Assembly: GCA_021234155.1 (NCBI GenBank)
Contig: JAJEKV010000054.1
Location: 5,813,962 to 5,877,961 of the forward strand
Length of the DNA stretch: 64,000 nt
Direction of reading: 5' to 3'
From: Isoetes taiwanensis
Taxonomy: Eukaryota; Streptophyta; Lycopodiopsida; Isoetales; Isoetaceae
A program made the translations under genes and the position numbers. Of this stretch, positions 10,601-22,675 are shown one piece after another. The notes under the pieces were generated by a model that saw only the letters and a program-made list of their open reading frames with translations, made no database searches and was not told the DNA's origin. How positions within the stretch are numbered: the stretch's first letter is position 1; each line of letters opens with the position of its first letter.

Positions 10601-12606
10601 TTTTTTATCAAGTGTCCACCGGTTTCAAGTGTGCCTTGCCGTGGCGGGTGCAGTCCCCATGATATCACACTCTTCGCCCTTGATAGCCGACACCGATGGT
10701 CGCTGATGACTATAATACGCTCTTCAACATATGCAATGGTTTCACCACGGGAGATGAACTACACAATTGTCACTATATGTCCCTCCGACATGTCCTATGC
10801 ATATGTCTAATCGCTGCAAATGACTTAGAATGCGTGAAAGTCATCCGACAAAGCGATCCTCATAGATGAAACCAGGGGACATTGACTTCAAAGACAACAA
10901 GTAAAATTTTCATGTGCTTATAATTATGATAGCCATGATGGACTATAAGGAATATGAAAGGCTCAAGGGGAAAACCAGATGGAGACAAACTAGCATGGCG
11001 CTGCTATCGGTTAGATGAACGATATCGCTAAAACGCCTTCTATCCGAGCAAGAAGACAAGGGGAAGGACAAGGTCGTGGAAGAGTTAGAGGAAGAAGAGG
11101 ATGAAAACGAGGACGACCCAATTCTTGTGGGCCACATTAAGTATGAGCTCCTAACTTCACATAAGGGTAAGCTAAACAAGAACGGGTTCTCTATGGACCT
11201 TTCCTATCTCATTGAAGCATTTTGTCCATTGGGAACAACTTGTCGGGAACTTCACGCTGGAGGTTACATCGGTAGAGAAGCTTTGAAGTTAGCAAGGAAA
11301 TGTCGAGGCGCCGCCTCGATGATCGAGCCAAAATTTCTTGGACCTCTTCTTTGAGAAAGTACTAGAGGAAGCATCTAGGGGACCAATCGGCAGTGCAAAA
11401 AACAAAGCTTCTAGCTCTAAGGCCGAAATACCTGCAGATTTGCTTAAGGAACGGGAGAATATGGAAAGCTATTCGTTGGCCACAACATCATGGATGAAAC
11501 CAAGAGCAAAGAAGATCACCAAGTACCTATCGACATCCCCGTGGAACATCCTTGGCCCTGAAAAATATAGAACGTGATGAAGATAACAAGGATGATGATA
11601 ATAACAATAATGATGATGAAGAAGACTCCAAATCTGAAAACACTAGCCAGGTTAGCGTAAAGAGTAATGAACTATCAAGCATAGTTCACACCGCATTTAT
11701 ATCAACCGATGTGGTTGGTGCTTCTATCGGACCGAGACAACTCGAATAAGGATGCAACTAAGAAGACAACACGGGGAATGAAGAAGAAAGGTATCAGAAC
11801 AATGTTCCTTTTTTGATATCCATGCATTTTACAAACTACAAGCATGCGATTTAGTGTTTCCTAGAGATCATATTTTTAAATTATGTTGACATGCATCATT
11901 CATGAAATCGCTACCTGGCGTTTGCTTTTTTCCATTTCTTTTTATCTCATACGCTGATGTTCTCCTTACGTAAACGATTTAGCTTCCCCAAAAGTAATCG
12001 GGTCTTTGATTTGAATGGTGCACTATGTAGAACGCTACCTAAAGCAACGCTCGAAAAGTCATGGTATGCGCGAACAACCATTTGAAACACGCACCAAATA
12101 TGTTTACCCGCCCTTTATCCCAAGGAGATGTTGGACCAGGCCTTCACGCGTTTTGTTGTGCAATTTGGTCATCTATGGAGCATAGAAATATACGAGGATG
12201 TTCTCAAAGTAGTGCCCGAGCTAAATAGAGAATGGGGCCCATCGGGATCAAAGCAAATGTGCTTCATTCACAAACCCTAAAGAACCCATTGTGTAAAAAA
12301 GATATTTGTGAAATGCTTGCGCAACATGATGGATGCCCTAGGTGTTGAGGATAAGGAAGGCATGATCATTGTGGATGATGACGCTTTAAAATGTTGCTTC
12401 AATCAGTCACAGTCATTGAATCCGCCGCCCTATCATCCTCAAGATTTTGACAAAGATGACTTCCTGCTTCGTTTTGTTAGTGTCTTGCATGAAATAGCTT
12501 CATGAAAAACGGTCAAGAGATACAAACACTATACCCGAACTTGATCTGGACAGGGGAAATTGACAGGGACCTTGAGAAAATCGTTCTAGAAAGAGAACTT
12601 TTTTGA
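7602..12606 (+). pseudogene. PMF-A (copy 1): ParB-like / methyltransferase-like / FCP1-like fusion
   Basis: ATG at 7602 starts an Arg/Gly-rich exon (RGSGSRGRGAGRGGR). An exon from 8288 to 9390 carries a basic segment and then the ParB-like region (FTHPVHVDRLFRS, ISRRYDKQHD, FMIIDGQHSIEAQKVL), ending at donor GTAATT. The exon from 9842 holds the helical linker (VWEKWNEFWDAY), the methyltransferase-like core (LIEAFCPLGTTC, GGYIGREALKLARKC) and an Asp/Asn-rich linker. The last exon has DLNGALCR and VDDDALKCCFNQSQS before the stop at 12606. Many one-base shifts interrupt the frame; most fall in blocks where copy 2 reads better or differently, so error is as likely as decay. Unlike PMF-B there is no LTR element or LINE inside. 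Confidence 0.6.
9428..9780. repeat. Giant imperfect palindrome in PMF-A intron
   Basis: The intron between 9391 and 9841 is almost entirely one inverted repeat, with arms of about 150 bp centred near 9620. For example GGTAGCCGTCTCTCCTCAAA near 9513 pairs with TTTGACGAGAAACGGCTACC near 9710. Smaller GC palindromes of the CGCGCCAGGCGCG family are spaced along both arms. The RNA would fold into a long hairpin. Confidence 0.8.
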
Positions 12607-12866
12607 TATATATGTATACGGGAAATACACTTTCCAAAAAGCTTTGAATATGAAATATACTTTACATGAAAGGTTTTGAATATATATTGTGTTCTTATAT
12701 CAGCATTATTGGTTACAGGTAATGATTTTTTTTTATATTATGTGTATGAGTTGCTATACTTGCAATAATTTGTATGTATATACCGCCAATAATTTAGGTG
12801 TGTATAAATAGGTATGCATGAAATTGGCAAAACCATCGGCTTCGGTCTCCATATACGCTTGTTATT

Positions 12867-13066
12867 ATGGCACATTCTATTACCCGCACGATGAACCATG
12901 CGGACCTCTGCGCAGGTGCCGCGAAAGCTAGAAATAGAACTTCGGGACTGGCTTGATGTCGCTATATGAATCCCGGCCCCGCTTCTATCCCCGATCCCTT
13001 TGATGTTGTAATCCATCTTATATGGAATCCGAGTACGCAAATACCGACGACGATGAATCGGATTAG
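12867..13066 (+). CDS. S2, small TATA-driven gene (cassette A, copy 1)
   Basis: Not recognised. ATG at 12867 is 57 bp after TATAAATA (12803). The product should read MAHSIT..., then NPxRFYP(D)PFDVVIHLIWN and DDDESD at the stop, as in the clean copy at 47868. Here small indels shift the middle of the frame. It lies about 260 bp after the PMF stop with its own TATA box, so it is treated as a separate gene. Confidence 0.5.
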
Positions 13067-13176
13067 TTTTTAAGTTTATGTTCTATTATAATCGTTATTT
13101 ATGCCAAGCAAATCGCTACCACGCCGCCGATTTGAACCACTTAAAATCTCTGTTTTGTAGCAACTTGCTTGTCGCA

Positions 13177-13503
13177 TTATTTATTCGTGAAAAGCATTAC
13201 AATTTCAATGTTTAGATTTGATTTGTCGCCCATGAATGTGTGAATTAATAAGCAATTTCCTGCTTTTTCTATTGCCAACATCCTGTCATAATATGGGTCA
13301 TTTGCATCGAATATTTGAATGCCTTTGCATTTCAACATAAAATGCATCTTCCTAGCCCGAAAATGAACACAGTGCAAAAGTGTGGTTAATTCAATATGAT
13401 GGTCAATAAAATGCTTATACGGCGCGATTTTGGAATAGACATAATCCCAATTTAATTGAATGATGGTTTCAACTTTTGTTTTCGATTTTTGGTTTCGGCT
13501 CAA
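13177..13503 (-). CDS. ORF Z, antisense hypothetical (cassette A, copy 1)
   Basis: Open frame of 108 aa, identical over most of its length to 48202-48492. Distinctive segments are NWDYVYSKIAPYKHFIDHHIE and FRARKMHFMLKCKGIQIFD. The same protein can be traced, with one base lost and internal stops, after cassette B. Protein-level conservation across A and B suggests that it was coding. No family is recognised. It ends against the leader block of cassette B, so it marks the cassette junction. Confidence 0.45.
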   Translation of the reverse strand: MSRNQKSKTKVETIIQLNWDYVYSKIAPYKHFIDHHIELTTLLHCVHFRARKMHFMLKCKGIQIFDANDPYYDRMLAIEKAGNCLLIHTFMGDKSNLNIEIVMLFTNK

Positions 13504-14435
13504 AGGCAGAGGCTCAAATCTCGGGTACAGAAAACAAAGAGGTTAGTATTTCATGTTCTTTACTTAAAGTCTGTTATCTTATTCTTGTTTTTATTCTAGT
13601 ATTTGAAAGTTCTGTTCTATCTGCTTTATCTGTTCTTTATCTGTTATATGAGCTTCAGGGTTAATCAAGGGGAGTGCTTACTGGCTTAGACTTTTAGATG
13701 CATCAATCCTATACTGCCCTAGCACCTTCATATATAGATCTATTATTTATAAACACCCTCTATTGCTTATAAACATGTTCTATTGCTTATATGATCTTGC
13801 TCTATGATCTTGCTCTATGATCTTGCTCTATCTATTGCTTATAAACATGTTCTATTGCTTGTATGATCTTGCACTATGATCTTGCTCTATCTGCTCTAAA
13901 TAATGAACCAAAACAATGAACTAAGTAATGAACTATGATCTTGCTCTATGATCTTGCTCTATCTGCTCTAAATAATGAACCAAAACAATGAACTAAATAA
14001 TGAACTAAACAAGGAGTATTATTATTATACACCTGAGCTATTTGTTCTTATTCTATCTGCTCTATTTGCTCTATGAGTTCTTATTCTCGCTTCTATCCGC
14101 CTTTAGATTTGCTCTATCTATTCCCTCGGCTTCAGATTCTATTTTTTAAGCATTTGTTTTTCTATAGAATGATATGTCGTATCGGCTTAAATCGCTTTGG
14201 CGCATTTCTAGTTTGGCTTCTAATTTCCCACTAGGTTAATCAAATCGCTGTGCGCGTTTCTAGTTTGGCCTTTCTATTTCATACGGCTTTATACAAATCG
14301 CGGCCAGTGCGTGTGAAGTAGATATGTGAAAAAACAATATAGCAAAACGCTACCGGGCGCGCTTTTGGATTTTTGTATATTTAGAATCGCCGGGGAGAGG
14401 AATATCATTTGCTAATTAGTTAATTTCTCTCGTTC
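13490..14435 (+). promoter_or_regulatory. Leader exon and leader intron of cassette B (copy 1)
   Basis: The leader block (GGTTTCGGCTCAAAGGCA to AAACAAAGAG) is followed by donor GTTAGT near 13541 and acceptor TCTCGTTCTAG near 14438. Inside are TATGATCTTGCTC repeats (about 13780-13970), an AATGAACTAAA repeat and corrupted GC palindromes near 14200-14370. No coding sequence is seen. Confidence 0.5.
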
Positions 14436-14448
14436 TAGTGCATTACAC

Positions 14449-14819
14449 ATGGCCTTTTAGTTCAAATGTACTTCCCACGGACGACCATCAACGCTGACCC
14501 GTCGCAAGATACTACTTAATCATTTTTCAAAACATTCACACAGAGTTGGACAAGCCATATGACCCGATCTCATCGGGGGCCATGGGAATGCTACCATCGC
14601 ATCACTTGGACATATGCGGCTCCTCATGCTCTTAGTAAGGCTCATGCCAACAAATAAATAATGAGGATTTGATTAGGAGTATCAAGGATCGACGGACACT
14701 CCGATTTGAAGACTCGACATTCGCAGGGAATGGGAGGATCCCTGTCATATCGAGTGGTACAGTGTGGGACTTTACTCGGGTATTGGGCCGATGAAGTGGG
14801 CCTATGTGACATTTTGTAG
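14449..14819 (+). pseudogene. S1 (cassette B, copy 1)
   Basis: Degraded counterpart of 49439-49812: start ATGGCC, the DDHQR segment and C-terminal GLCDIL codons are present. Frame shifts and a TGA at a codon that is TGG (Trp) in cassette A interrupt it. Confidence 0.45.
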
Positions 14820-15035
14820 AGATATGTACCCCAGCTATGTTAGTTTAGAAAGAACTCGCACCGGGCGATTTTCACGAAGGAAAAATGTACATATATTTCT
14901 TTTTGAATATAAATACAAACTCAAGGCCCCAAGCAATTTTGCGCCTTAAACTTTTATGTCACACTTATTTTATTATGTTTTTTTATATGCAATGTCGAAA
15001 ACATTGAATCCTTTGATGCCCTCCAGCCAAGAGGA

Positions 15036-15092
15036 CTAACTCCCAAGAAACTACACATTCTCATTAATGTGTAGTTTCATGGGGTTGATATG
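15036..15092. terminator. Hairpin after S1 (cassette B, copy 1)
   Basis: Inverted repeat around AAGAAACTACACATT/AATGTGTAGTTTC, the counterpart of 50021-50090. Confidence 0.5.
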
Positions 15093-15214
15093 ATCAAGCT
15101 AAAGAACATCAAAGAATTCAAAATTTCAACATAACATCACGAAATGTTATGATATATTTTTTTTTTTTACTATCCTCATTATACATACCTTTTGATAATT
15201 TAAGATCTATAAAA

Positions 15215-15500
15215 TTATAGCTTCTTTGTATCGTGAAGGTGCGTCCAGACATACCTTTTTAGACGTTCTTTTGGCCACGCCCACAAATGTGCCCCACTTC
15301 TCCTCGACAGTGTCGCCACCTGATGATGTCTTCTTGGAAGAGCTTCATCCTCATAGTTGCAATTTATAATGCTAACTTTACGTAAACTGTTTCCAAGAGG
15401 GACACCATGGCACTTAGATTCGTGGTCCGTGTCTTCGATTTTACATAATCCAAGTCGACGCTTCAAGTTTGTCGTTAATAGATAGCATTCTTTCTCCGAC
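15215..15500 (-). pseudogene. DUF8039 fragment (cassette B, copy 1)
   Basis: Reverse-strand ORF containing RRLGLCKIED, CHGVPLGNS, NCNYEDEALPRRH and AWPKERLKR, with one local frame shift relative to 50136-50564. Confidence 0.6.
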
Positions 15501-15839
15501 CGATAATTGAAAATATTAAAAGAATGATTTCACATGAACAGGTCTTCAAGAATATATTATGTTTCAAGAACAAGTCTTCAAATCCCATCGATAGCACTCA
15601 TCATAGTTCGCCGACATGATAGCGTGTCGATCGATCGAGGAGGCGATCGCTAAGTCGAGGCTGGTCGATCGGTACCGAGAGGCGAGTTGATCAGCGAGGA
15701 GGCTCAATCGAAGAAGTCGGCGCGAGTTGATGCGGTTTCTTGAAAAATTCGGTGGCGAATGAATAATTCGGCGTGCCACATAGGCGTTTCTTGAAAATAA
15801 TAAAAATAAATATTCGTGGATGTGCTTTAATACGAAAAT

Positions 15840-15995
15840 TAAGTTTTTAATTTGAAATGAGCGGGATAAGCGGTTAATATAGGCGGGATAAATTGTAATT
15901 TAAAATCGGATAGCAATCTGACGGTTCAGATAATGCACCCATACGTATAAATTTGAATCGCGTCCCATAACATTGCATTCGAACATTGCAGCGAT
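15840..15995 (+). promoter_or_regulatory. Core promoter of PMF-B (copy 1)
   Basis: GAGCGGGATAAGCGG and AGGCGGGATAAA lie upstream, with GTATAAATTT about 50 bp before the ATG at 15996. The block is essentially identical to 50822-50979. Confidence 0.55.
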
Positions 15996-16383
15996 ATGGC
16001 GTCCGGGGCGCAACGAGAGGTAGAGGCGGAGGGAGAGGCGCAGGGAGAGCTGGGCGACGGTCCAACACTCAGGAAGTTCCTGAACAGGTCGACAGCACTC
16101 AGGAAGCAGGTATTTACTATTTCTTCTCGATTTCTACAGTTTCTGTGTTATTTTTAAGTTTTGTCTACTGTCTGTGTTGTTTTTTATCATTTTTCTACTG
16201 TCTCTGTGTATTTTCTACCTTTTATATTGTTTCTATGTCATTTCTACTGCTTTTACTACCTTGTTTTGTGTGTTTTTTGTTATAATCTTCTCCTGTACTC
16301 TGTGTTTTTTGTTTTGTATTCTACAGTCCGTATAATGTAGACCGTTTAATTATAGTTTCTTGCACTTGTTTGTTTATAGTTTT

Positions 16384-16490
16384 TTTTTTTTTTTTTTGAA
16401 GAACTGTGTCATCAATATATTAAAAGAATGGTAATGTTACAAAGCAAGTGAGGAGGAAGGATCGCCCCAAAGAGAGGCCGATACCTCTAA
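16384..16490 (-). mobile_element. Short LINE 3' end in first PMF-B intron (copy 1)
   Basis: Poly-T followed by GAAGAACTGTGTCATCAATATA and about 70 further bases, flanked by direct repeats TGTTTGTTTATAGTTTT (16367 and 16491). Reverse-orientation LINE remnant, counterpart of 51371-51483. Confidence 0.75.
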
Positions 16491-18074
16491 TGTTTGTTTA
16501 TAGTTTTGTTCTCAGATTCTCCAGGTTCTTTGGAAAAGTCTTTTTGTAGCCTAGTATGTCTCTTATAATATAGAGTTGGTCAGAGGGCCTCTCGCGCGAC
16601 GAGTAGCGATTTATAATGTAGAGCGTCACTGATATGATTGTTTTTGGCTGTCTCTGATACTTTTCTTGTGTACCATTTATGTTTTCCGTAGTAAGGCGTC
16701 TATCAAAACGCGCTCGGCGCGATTTCATTACTCACCACATGATTGTAACTTTCAGGATCTTCTAAAAATGTTAAAAGAAAATCAAAGCCTGGGCAGGGTC
16801 ACGGGACATCGGCACCGAAAAAACCAAGAACGGAGGAAGATGTATCAGTTGCAGATTTGGCACACGTTGTGACCATGGACGATACGACTGGAATAATAAA
16901 GGCTCAGGTAGAGCCTCCATGTCCAGAAGAAGATCTACCAGAGGGCTCTGAATGGTATGTGGAGATCTTCAAGACTAGCGGAAAGACAGATCTTATTTTC
17001 ATGTCTAGAGTTAAGGAGAAACAAGGTATTCTGATCACATGCGAAGAACAGGACGATTCATACTGTTCCGTATTACTTGAAGCGGGTCAGAAAAATATTG
17101 AAGAAGTTAAACCATCGCAAAGGCTCTGTTCCTTTAAAGAGACTGACCCTAAGAACGGATGAGGTCGCAGATAACCTCTTCAAATTTGATCGGGTCGTGG
17201 TGAACCATTGACACCAAAAACAATATGTGAAGGTCTCTCAGCTGTGAGAAGAGCAATCAGTACAAGGCCGTCAGGTAGTGTGTACCTACGAGGTTTAAAA
17301 GAGAAGGAAGATGCAAGTTCTAGAGGTAGGAAAACAGCAGACGCTCTACCCATTACTGGATTTGACTAGTGATGACGATAAAGGCGAGGCGGTTTAGAGG
17401 CCATGAGCAAACTCAAGAAGTATGTCGACAAGTATCCATCGGGCCTTAACTTCACGCATCCAAAGAAATGTCGACATGCTTTTTCAGTCCACGAAGGCTA
17501 TGTTTGTCGCCAGAAGATACGACAAAGCAAAGACGCAATGGAAATAGTCAACATCATGATTGAAAACCCGTGTAGTGCCAATGCCGCAGATGTGGTGCCT
17601 TTGATATGTAGACGAAGAAGGTGTTGATGGAATAAACTTGAAGATTTCATTGGCAACTGGATATTCACTTCATGATAATAGATGGCCAAGATTGGTGGAG
17701 GCCTTGAAGGTTTTGATCGGTCAAGCACAAAAAGCGGAAATCGCTTATTCTATAGACTATATTTCGGTCCGAAATTGCGGTTCCTCGCTGGCTCAACAAC
17801 GTTTAATTAGCCGAAATTAGTGCGCCATGAATGACATGGGAAAGACATTCCTATACAAAAAGGTATTTCATTTTCCCACATAGCTAGTCCGAACTTCCAA
17901 AGCTGCGCCCCAAAGCGTTTTCATTATGTCATATATAGCTTTCCAAATCGCGCCAGGCGCGTTTTCGTCAATCACGGATTTACAAGAAACGCTACCGGGC
18001 GCTTATTTCTTCTTTAAATCGCGCCAGCGCTTTAAAATCAACGGGAGTTTAGCAAGAAACGCCGCCTGGCGCGA

Positions 18075-21000
18075 TAGGGAAAAGCTTAAAGACGTAACTA
18101 CTTTGATCAACAATTGTATAGGCAAAACAAAGGAAGAACAATCTGTTGACAAGAACAATAGCTTTGGTTTCCACAACCAATGGATTTGGGCATCCAGTTT
18201 CCACCCAACTGGATCCAGAACAAGAACTAAGGCAATTTCCAGGGAAAAAGAATGAAAGGAATTGATCAAGGCCTATTCTCCCTTCAAAGGGATCAAACCA
18301 ATCTACAACAGCTTATGGGCTCAATCCACAATCACCAAGGATTAGAACTTCGATTCAATCTGGGGCTTATCGAAAAAGCCGCAGCGAAATCAACAGCCTA
18401 GAAGCTCCGCCTACAAGATCATCAGCAGAATCGGGAGTTTGATAAGCAGGTTTGAGAAGAATCAATCAGTATCCGGGTTGCAGATGCCGGAACCAAGAAC
18501 AGGTATTTCAGAGAGTCTGATCGCTTGGCGGAAACAAGTCTGCGGATGCCGCTGTCCTCATCAGACTAGCCGTTCTCCTCTCTTATAACCCAAATCGGGC
18601 CTTCTTGTTGACGAAAAGGTCGTTGCCATGCTATTTCAATCATCCTCCCGCTCCATGCCTTTTTGGTACTAAAAATAGTTGCTTCAAATCCTATTTCGAT
18701 ATTTGCCCCTTTAAGATATTTTCCCTTTCTTTAACAATATCTCCCTTTCCTTTAATGGTTGATTAAATTATCTTGCCCCTTGTAACCATTGGTTTTTCCA
18801 AATGCCCCATTGCCTTAGTTCATTTCTTCTCTGGACCACTCCCCCTAGCATGCCCCATATCAATCCATCCCTTCTTAAAGAAGATCGTCCGCGATCTTCC
18901 AAAGACGCTCCAGAGGAACTCCATCCCTTCGTAAGGTGATTGCCCCATACATCCGAAGGTTTCGCAATTCAAGAAATAGTTTTGGATATGCGCGTACTTC
19001 CACAATCACGATATATCCTTGTACCTCCCGTGGCACATTGCTATCGTTTGTACCTCCGCCGGTACTTATTTGATAGTATCTCCACGATGCTAAACTATTG
19101 TATCTCGCGTCGTTAGTATTTTTCATTACCTCCGCGGTACTACTTAATTGTATCTCATGGATCTCGATGTAATTTTGTTAGGCCTATTGTGCTATAACAA
19201 CAATTACCACCTTTCAAAATTACATCTAATGCACCATGCTTTTTTAATAATTTAATTTTTATTCCACATAAAAAATCAAATCTTACAAAACCAAATCAAA
19301 TCAAATCTTACAAATCTTGTCCTAAAGAGATGTAAATCTTTTTCTACTTTTACCCCATAGTTCCAATTTGAGCCACCTCCGTATCTATAGCATCCACCTT
19401 TTGGTTCCTTAATTTCCTTCCATGAGTCTAATTTGACTTCCTCCTCACGCTTCCTTCGTAACCATTACCATTGCCATTATTTCTCTTCCTCTTAGAGTTC
19501 TTAGAGGATTCCTTCCTCAATTTTTCTCTTTGCTACTTTTTTTTTGTCCTCTTGATCTCGAAGTTTCTTCATCCCAAATATCAAACTTCCTAGACTTTGG
19601 ATCTAGTTTCGGCTCCATCTGGGATGCTAGTTTTATGGCTTCATTTAAATCTTTTGGGAAAAATATTTCCATTTCATAAATATCATCCCTACATCCACGA
19701 CATATTTTCTTAAAGCTCTTTTCCATCCGCATTCCTTATTAATGCCGCTAAATGAGTGAATTTGAAGTATAGGACCGAATACTCTCGGTTCCCCCCTGTT
19801 TCGGGGCGATCCCATTCCCTGCGTAAACTCATCGTGATAGTTTGAGGGTAAATAATGTGCTTCAAATGCCCGTTTTGAAACTTTCCCAATTATTAATCCA
19901 CGGGATCACATTCACCGTGCGCCTTGCCACCATGCTTGGCTCGATCTTTCAAATCGGTGTCCATGGCTTGCGATCTTTTCCACATCATTTGTTCGCGACT
20001 CGTTCAAAGAACTTTTCCCATTGGTCGATGAAACTAACAACCTTGGCCGGGCTTTGTCTTTCCCCCTTTGAAAGGCGGCATATCCGCTTTCTCTAACCAT
20101 TTTCTCAGCTTAGGTGGCGGTGGAGGAGTTACTGGAGGAGGACCATTAGGCAAAGGAGGTTGCGAAGGTTGCTGATAAATATCTGGAAGGAAGCGGACGG
20201 AATAGCCAACAATTCCACTTGCCGGCCATACTCTTGCCGGTGCTAAGTGAGGCAATCGACCGAGATGCAATATAACCAGGTTAGACAAGGCTTGGCGATA
20301 TTAAGCGCCAAGAACATTGAAGCATTGGGCCATTGATCAGATCTGAGGATCGGTAGGCTCTGATACCACTTGATATGCTTTAAGGAAAAGCTTAAAGATG
20401 TAACTACTTTGATCAACAATTGTATAGGCAAAACAAAGGAAGAACAACCGTTGACAAGAACAATAGCTTTGGTTTCCACAACCAATGGATTTGGGCATCC
20501 GGTTTCCACCCAACCGGATCCGAACAAGAACCAAGGCAATTTCGGAAAAAAGAATGAAAGGAATTGATCAAGGCCTATTCTCCCCAAACACGGGATCAAA
20601 CCAATCTACAACGGAGTTATGGGCTCAATCACAATCACCAAGGATTAGAACTCGATTCAATCTCGAGGCTTATCACAAAAGCTCGCAGTGTATCAGCAGG
20701 CCTAGCAAACGCCCACAAGATCATCGCCGAACCCGGAGTTTGATAAGCGGAGTTTGAGAAGAATCACCAAGATCCGGCTGCGATGTTCTAACCTTAGGAA
20801 CCAAAGCAGTATTTCGTAGAGTTCTGGATCTGTTGTGACCCAAAACAAGTCTGTGATGCCGCCCTCATCGGATAGCCCGTTCTCTCTCTTATAATCAAAT
20901 CGGGCCTTCTTGTTGTAAAAGGTCGTTGCCATGCTATTTCAATCATCCTCCCACTCCATGCCTTTTGGTACTAAAAATAGTTGCTTCAAATCCTATTTCG

Positions 21001-21113
21001 ATATTTGCCCCTTTAAGATAGGACGTTTCCCTTTTCTTATACGCCAAATGGTTGCTTAGATAATATCTTGCCCCTTTTTTTCCCATAATATCTTATAGCC
21101 AAATGCCCATTGC
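18075..21113 (-). mobile_element. Gag-only LTR retrotransposon (copy 1)
   Basis: Reverse-oriented. 3' LTR 18075-19202, gag remnant 19320-20333, primer-binding site at 20357-20368 (GCTCTGATACCA on the plus strand, complementary to the initiator-Met tRNA end), 5' LTR 20371-21113. No pol is present between the LTRs. Same insertion as at 52995-56050, so it preceded the 35-kb duplication. Confidence 0.85.
19320..20333 (-). pseudogene. gag of LTR element (copy 1), frameshifted
   Basis: Segments recognisable from the intact copy at 54243-55259 include PPPVTPPPPPKLRKWLEKAD, QAWWQG, FPKDLNEAIKLAS and KSRKFDIWDEETS. Indels break the frame at several points. Confidence 0.75.
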
Positions 21114-22675
21114 GAGAGGCGTTTTTTGTAAATCCGTGATTGACGAAAAGAAATGGCCAGCGTGATTTCTTAATAAATCCATGATTGATCGGTGCGTACC
21201 GGGCGCTGGCGTTTTGTATTGTTATTGTTTTGACACTGTCTATTTTATTTATCTAACGCCCATATTTTGTAACCAGATATGGAGGCGCTTTGGCACGCCA
21301 TAACCAATGGATCGAATATGGAAACCAATGCCCAACCCGGAACAAAGGGCAATCTAAGAGTGACGAATTCAAATTACTAGAAAGGACACTATGCCAAACC
21401 ATAATATAGGACAAGAGTAAGGGCACCGGATCAAAGAAGAAAAGGGGATGCAATAAGGCTGGCTCGGAAGATCAAGCGGTGCCAAAGGATGCCCGCGAAG
21501 ATTGTTTTTCTTGACCCCGTATGGAAAAAAGTGGAACGAATTTTGGGACGCCTATCTAAAAAAAAGAAGTTGCCGATCCGATGGCGGTTTCCTCAAGAAT
21601 CACGCCTATTTTTATATATGTATCACGAGATGAGAAAGGCACAAGGATTGGATGATGCGTAATTAATCTCTGTCTTAGAGAGGTGCATCGAAAGGAAGTT
21701 GTCTACAAGAAAACGTCTGCGAAGAAAGCACTTGACATCTTCGAAGATGCATCGCGATCGCTAAAAAATATGAAAGTCCTGAAAAAGAAGCATAAGAACC
21801 GCAAAGGCTACGGGGAGACTTCATGTTATCGAGATAGGCTTAATGCAAAAGTACAACATTATCTAATGATGACATTAAGAAATATGTGTTTTGGTCAAAA
21901 GATTTTTGTGAGGCGACAAAGGCGAAGAATGTGGCAACTCTAAAGGGGATTCACACGAAAGTGGCGTCGACCTAAAAAGAAAAAAGTTGCTTTGGTGAAA
22001 CAGATGCGAGGAAAGAGGAGTCTCCTTTTTTTATAAAGGCGTCCACTTGGTTATAAGTGTGCCATACCAGGGCGATGGGTGATGGGCCAACCAGACATCA
22101 CTCTATTTGTTCTTGATAGCCCGGGCACGAGATGGACACAAGATGATTGACACCTTCTTCAACACATGCGGTGGTTTTACGGTGAGATGCATTATACTAT
22201 CGTGACAGTTTGCCATTCCGACATGTCCTACGCATATGCACTATCTGTCCCAAATGATCTTGAATGCATTAAAGTGATGAGGCAAGCAAGAATGATAGAT
22301 GAAAACAAAGATAGTGAGTTCAGTACCGAACGTAAGATCTTCACATAATGCTAGTCCTTATGATAGCCATTATGGATGATAAAGAATATGAAAGACTCAG
22401 GGGGCAACGGAAGGTGAGAAGATTGCTTGGCGCTACTTTCCGGCTAGATGAACCCCCTCTACGAAGAATGTTTTTATGTCGAATCAATGTCAAGACAAAG
22501 GGGAGCGCGGGATTGCGATGTGGATCACGGACCTTATAGGGGCCTAAGAGGAAGAGGAAGAAGAAAAATGGGTCGATACGCCCTTAATTCACCAATCAAG
22601 CATGAGCGACCACAAGACATAAGGGGGGCCAATAAATGCGATGTTTTCTTTGGCCCTTCGAAGTTTTCGATTACT

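Noticed and set aside
16129..16321. Hydrophobic Phe/Leu/Cys-rich ORF continuing from the Arg/Gly exon
   Set aside because: It reads through a T-rich intron after the donor AG/GTATTT; the apparent membrane protein is intron translation.
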